In this document: positions 44,885 to 50,800 of the stretch, one piece after another | Layout of the letters: each line of letters opens with the position of its first letter | How positions within the stretch are numbered: the stretch's first letter is position 1 | Assembly: GCA_039621445.1 (NCBI GenBank) | Contig: CP154955.1 | Span: 50,497,384-50,561,383 of the forward strand | Direction: 5' to 3' | Source: Euglena gracilis | Lineage: Eukaryota; Euglenida; Euglenophyceae; Euglenales | DNA length: 64,000 bases | The notes under the pieces: generated by a model | What the model was told of the DNA's origin: nothing | Databases searched by the model: none | The model's input: only the letters and a program-made list of their open reading frames with translations | Made by a program: the position numbers and the translations under genes

Positions 44885-47800
44885 GTTATATGTATGTGTA
44901 TATATATATACCAGGCTTCTTTTAAGTCAGCAGACCCCCCCGGGGGGGGGGGGAGGGGGGTGGGTGGGTGGGTCCGGGCCGGACCCCCCCCCCCCCCCCG
45001 GGGGGGGCCCCGCGCCGGAGGCGCTGGGTATACCTTTTCGCCGCGAAGCGCCGAAAATTTTTGAACATTTCCTTTAACGGGCCCGATTTTGGGGGTGGTC
45101 CCCGCCCCCCCCCCCACCCCCCGGGGGGGGGTCCCGCGCCACCCTGGGTGGGTGGGGGGGGACCCCCCCCTCCCCCCCCCCGGGGGCTTAAAAAGAAGCC
45201 TGATATATACGTTAGGTAGGTGGTGTACGTTCACAGCTCCTCAGGGGTTTCTGATGGGTGGGCAGTCCAAAAATCCCCAAAGGGTTTCTTATAGGTAGGG
45301 GTTTCTTACAGGTGGGGGGGTTTAACCCCCCCCCCCACACCGTCGAGGTCAACCTGATTTGCGCCTCTTGCGCTCCCCTTGCAGGCTTTCTCCCGGATGA
45401 ATGGCAAGCCGGATTACAGGGACGCGCGCGTCCTCGGCGGCAACCCATGCCTGGAGCAGAGTCTGGAATCCATGGAGCTGTGCTGTCTGGTGGAGACCTT
45501 TCCAGACAAGCACGAGAGCCTGGAGGTGTGTTCCTTCTCCAGGCATTGAAGCCCTGAAAGGATTTCCGCGAAGGACAATTTTCCCACCTTGCCATTTGGA
45601 GGTTGGGTTTGGCGCTCCTCAAGTGGGCTGTGAACGTGTGCGAAGGGCATCGATAGGTGGGTGGGTGCAGGGGGGGGGGGAACGCATGGACACTCAAAAA
45701 ACGCGACGCAAAAGAGCACAAACATAAAAAAGCAAACACAAAAAGAACGCAATTTGCATGCAAAATCCTTCAAAAGGTGATAGGGTTAGGGTTAAAAATT
45801 AGCCCTCAGGATTGGGTTACCCCTGGGCAAGCAGAATTTAGGGCCTGACTTTCAGCCCGACTTTGGCCCTGATCCGGCGAATTGTTTGCTTGAAACCCGC
45901 TCTGGAACCAAAAACAGACGAAATTAAATGGTTCCAAAAATGCCAAAAATAGCACTTTTTCAAAAAAAATTGGCGCCTTTGGCAACGAAAAGTATATCCC
46001 CCCCCCCCCTCCCCCCCCCCCCCCCCCGGGGAAGGGGGACCCACCCACCCTACCCCCCCCTCCCCTACCCGGGGTTCCTTAAGACTTAAAAAAAAACCCT
46101 GGTCCCACAAGAGGTCTCACTTTCATGCCCCCCCCCCCAGAAAATCCCGAAGGGAGTGGGTCCCCCGGGACCCACTCCCCCCCCCCGGTCGTCAAAAAAC
46201 CGCTGTGTGGGACCTCCCCCCGGGTGGTTTCAAGTTTTTTTTTGCAACAATGTACAACAAGGAGGTTTAACGAGCTTTTTAAACAAGTTTTTAACAAGTT
46301 TTTGACCGGCCTTGCGACGTTTTGCTTCCTTGTTTTCTGCATTTCTCCTCACAGGATTTCAAGCGCACACTCTACTCTGCCTTCTTGTTCGCCAAAACTG
46401 TCACCCTCCTGCCCTTGCATTGGAGGGAGTCGAATGAGGTTTCTGCGACCCTGGTGGTCCATAAACAACAACTCTTGCTTCTTCCTGCAGATCATGATGC
46501 GCAATCGTCGGATTGGGTGCTCTGTGTCAGGAATTGCTCAGTTCATCACCAACAGGGGGCTTCATGAGCTGAAGACCTGGTTGGAGGAGGGCTATGAGGT
46601 ATTGTGTTGTTCGATTGTGATTTTTATTCTGTCGACGCATTTTTTCCAAAAAAAAATATGGCCATTTTTCGACCATTTCTCCTGTAGATTTTGCATTCAA
46701 TGTGCTGGAGCCTGAGATTTTATTTTTGTTTTTTTGAAGGTTTTCAATTTTTTCCAAGTTTCGTGACCCTTTTATTTTTCAGCGCTGGCGCCGAAAAAAA
46801 AATTGGTGCCAGAATTTATCCCCCCCCCCCAAGGGGTGGTTGGGTGGGTTCAGACCCCGAGGTACTAAAAAAAACTGCCTTGGACGGGAATCATTGAAAG
46901 ACCCCCCGTCGCCACGGACAAAAATGACGGCAATTTTGGAAAAATCAATGATAGGAAAATTCAACAACAATGGAACAGTGGGGTATTTTTTTCGCTTGTG
47001 ATGAAAAATTTTCCGAAATACCTCAGCTCAAAATTCCCCCAAAAATTATCAAAAAAGGTCTGAACAGACCCCAAATCAGTCCATTGCTTGAGGGCCCGCT
47101 ACACCGGGCTGGACTGCAGCAGTCCAAATTTGCTTGGCAGAAATGCTTGCAGACCCCCCAAGGATGGATGGGAAGCCCTTCAGTGTTGAGGTTGGTGGTG
47201 GATCCCCCTGGACGTTGGAGGGGGGTCCGGATCCCCACACCCACCCTCCTTGACAGGTTTTTTAATTTATTTTTCAATGAAAAATCAGGGATTTTTGACC
47301 AATTTCGGGTGGTCCTCTTCAGTTTCGAGGAAGGAAGGGGGTCTGACCCCTTCTCCATGTTGGGAAGGCAGGCCAGAACAGGAATCGGTCAAACAACCAG
47401 GGTGGTGGGTGCGGGGGGTTCAGGGCTGTATGGGAAGCTCCGTAAACAAGAGGGGGGTGGTGGGGGGGTCATCCCCCCCCCTAGTTTCGGAAGGGGGTCC
47501 CCCCCCCCTCCTCTGCGGGGGCAAAAAAAAAATCTTCCGGCGCTTTGCGCCGGGTGTGTATTTTCTCTTGGGGCTCGATGTGAAATTTTGTACTAACGGC
47601 GAGAAGTTCTGGAGACCGAAACTGGAGGTACCTCCCCTCCCCTTTGTCCAACGACCACCCCTTTATAATGACCACCCCCCGGTCACAGGTTGCAGGTAAT
47701 GTGGGGCGTACGACCCAGGGATTTTTTTAAGTTTGGACCCCCGGGGGGGGGGTAGGGTGGGTGGGTCCGCCGGACCCCCTCCCCCCCCCGGGGGGGGGGT

Positions 47801-50800
47801 CCCCCCCGGAGGGCGGTGGGATATACTTTTCGGCGCCGCAGGCGCCGAAAAAATTCTATTTTTAGCACTTTTCGCGATTTTTCGGCCATTTTTTTGTGGG
47901 TGCCCCGGGACCCCCTCCCCCCCCCCCCCCCCAGGGGGGCGGGTGGGGGGGGGGGGCCCCCCCCCCGGTCTTAAAAAAACCCCTGGTACGACCACTGGTC
48001 ATAGGTTGCAGGTTGCAAAAAAATTTTTTTGACGGTTTTACCAAGCGGCAGATTTCCCACCTCCCCCGTTGCAGGATTTTTTCTGCTATGTTGCTCCCCC
48101 CGGCAACGTCAGAGCTAGATCCCAAAAAGGTGGTGTTGTTGCCGCTGTGTTTGGGCTTACCTCCTTTATGATTTTTTTACCGCTTTTCGCTGTGAGTGAG
48201 CCTTTGCCCCCTTTTTAATGACCACCCCCCGGTCACAGGTTGCAGGTGATGGGGGCGTACGACCACCCCCCCTGGTCATAGGTTGCAGGTAAATGGTCGT
48301 TGGACAAAAGGAGGGGGGGTAGGAGGGGGTTCCCCAACCCCCCTCCCCCTAGCTTTGGAAGGGGGTCCCCCCGAGATTCCCATACAAAGCCTGGGAGGGG
48401 TCGACCCCCCCCCCATACCCTGCATATGCCACCCCCCAAAATGTTTTGGTGGGTGGGGGTCGACCCCCCCACCACGGGCCTTCCTGTTCTGCCCTGGGTG
48501 CCCCTGGGTACCCCCAAGACGAATAAGAGCGGTCTTCAACGAAAACCAGGGAATTTCTTAAGGACCCCCCCCGGGGGGGGGGGGGCGGCTGGCAAAAAGG
48601 CTGCTGGCTGGATGGCTCCCTGGGGGTCCATCTTGGGTCTGTGCCGTGAATTTTTTTGCTGTTCGCACTTTTCTGCACAGATGCTCCACGAGTTTGACTG
48701 CCAGATCTCTGAATGGTTGTGCGTTCGGCAAAGCATCAAGCTGACATCCGTCAAGCCATCCGGCACGATTTCCCTGGTGGCGGGTGCCACCCCTGGGGTG
48801 CATTACCCTGAGTCATGCTATTACACTCGACGGCTGAGGTGTGCGGGCGTGCCATGCATCCCAGATAAAAATCGCTGGGAAGATTTTGCCAAACAAAATG
48901 ATGAGAAGGAGAACAATGAAGAATTATTGAGATGAAGTTATACAATCAATGGCAATTTTTTGCATTTTTTTGTATTTTTTCTATCTGTTCCCCTCTCCAG
49001 TGATGTGACAAGGTCTGTTTCTTCTTTGTGCATGAGATTTCATAATATGGATTTTGTTTTCCCCTGGTGCTTTTCCAGACGCACTGAAAATGCCAGTCAC
49101 CCCTTTTATCTAGTGACCATCCCCCCCTCTTGCCCAACGACCACCCCTGAATTACGAACCTACATCTCTTTAAGGTTTTGCGGGCCCCCCCCCCCCCCCC
49201 CCGGGGGGGGCAGCTGCAGCCAGCCCCGATTTGGGCCCAGCCGCAGCAGCCCCCTCCCCCCGGGGGGGGGGTGCTGCTAGCCCTAGCTAGCCAGCCCATT
49301 TTGGGGGGTCCAGCCCAAAATTTTTGAAAAACTGCGTTCAAAAGTGGCCAAAAATGGGGTTTGGGGGGCGTTTGGGGCATTTTTGGGGGTTTTCAGATGC
49401 ATCATTTTTTCAAAACTGTGTTTTGCAGGTCATTTTTGGGCATTTTTCCGATTTCAGTCCAGCTCGCCCTGGTTCGGGTCAAGCCGGGGTCCAGCCCCCC
49501 CCCCCCCCCCGGGGGCAGGCGGGCTAGCCAGCCCAAATTTCTAGCCCTAGCCCAGCAACCCCCCCCCCCCCGGGGTCCTTAAAGAGATGTATGATTACGA
49601 ACACCCCCCTGGTCGGGGGTTGCAGGTCAAGACCACCCCCAGTCAGGGGTTGCTGAAAAAGGTGATTGGCTGCTTTCTGGAGGAGTGGAAGTGACCCCTT
49701 GGTTTCCAAGGCGGGGGTTTAGTCTTGGACACCCAGGGGGGGGGTTGGGTGGGTGGGTCCGGCCGAACTCCCCCCCCCCCCCAGAGGGGGGTGGGATATA
49801 TTTTTCGGTGCTGAAATTTTTTTGAAAAGGGTGCTGTTTTTAGCATTTTCGTGATTTTTTGGCCGTTTTCGGAGAAAAGTGAGTGGCAGGACCCCCCCCC
49901 CCCGGGAGGGTGGATTGGGGGGTACCCCCCCCCAGATGTTAAAGAAAAACCCCTGTTCCACAGAAGAAGCTGAGGCGTCCAATTCCAGAATCATCTCTCC
50001 CACATCCACCCACAGGATGGCCCGGGACTCTCCTCTCTTGGACCGCCTCATCAAAGCTGGGTACCACGTCGAGCCATGCGTGGTGGCTCCGGACACCACG
50101 GCCATTGTGGAGTTCCCGGTGGCGGCCGGCAAGAAGATCCGCACCACCCGGGACGTCAGCATGTGGGAGCAGCTGTCTTTGGCGGCATTCATGCAAAGAT
50201 ACTGGGCAGACAACCAGGTTTGACCCGCCAAATTCTCCTGAAGGTTCTGTTGTGCTGCATGGTCCAGCCCACTTTCACTTTTTGGCCCAGACCAGTGTTT
50301 TCCAGACCCATTTTTTTGCAGGGGGGGGGATGCAGGTTGCATAATTCGCATTTTTGCACAACCCAAAAATTTGAAAATTATGAAAAATTTGCGAAAAGGC
50401 GTAATGTTGCATTTTGCGTGTTTTGCCCTTGCAATTTTTTGCTGTCATTTGCGCCAAATTGCTCACCATCAGACAAAAATGCAAGTTGCACTTTTAGGGG
50501 CTGTTGCTTTTGCTGCTGGAGAGGACTCAGAAAAAAAGAGAAAACACCTCTTTAAGGGAGGAAGGTATGGTGCAAACTCTGAAAGTGACATGCTTCGTTT
50601 TCCCGGTTGCATGCACTTGAATTTCACATTGAAACTCCTGGTACCGCAAAAGTGGTTTGCAATTTCCAGTCAATTACCACAATTTTCTGCAATTTCTCCG
50701 CTTTCCGCAATTTTCCGCAACTACCGCAAATGGAAGGCAATGATTGCCAAAGGTGGCCAAAAATGACCAAAAGTGGCCAAAAAATCACCAATTCGAACCC

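Larger units (their letters stand above)
42645..45384 (+). other. Reductase intron 9, 2,740 bp, repeats
   Basis: 42660-43000 has no repeat and no gene recognised. Then follow a near-complete ~1-kb repeat with an amplified core, TA dinucleotides and a clean MITE. Ends CCCCTTGCAG. Confidence 0.9.
48839..50015 (+). other. Reductase intron 13, 1,177 bp, with two MITEs
   Basis: Bounded by AG|GTGTGC and CACCCACAG. It consists largely of the elements 49159-49593 and 49712-49955; without them the intron would be about 480 bp. Confidence 0.9.

Noticed and set aside
45806-46354. A further complete MITE ending CTTAAAAAAAAACCCTG near 46105
   Set aside because: No matching left terminus or 8-bp duplication found.
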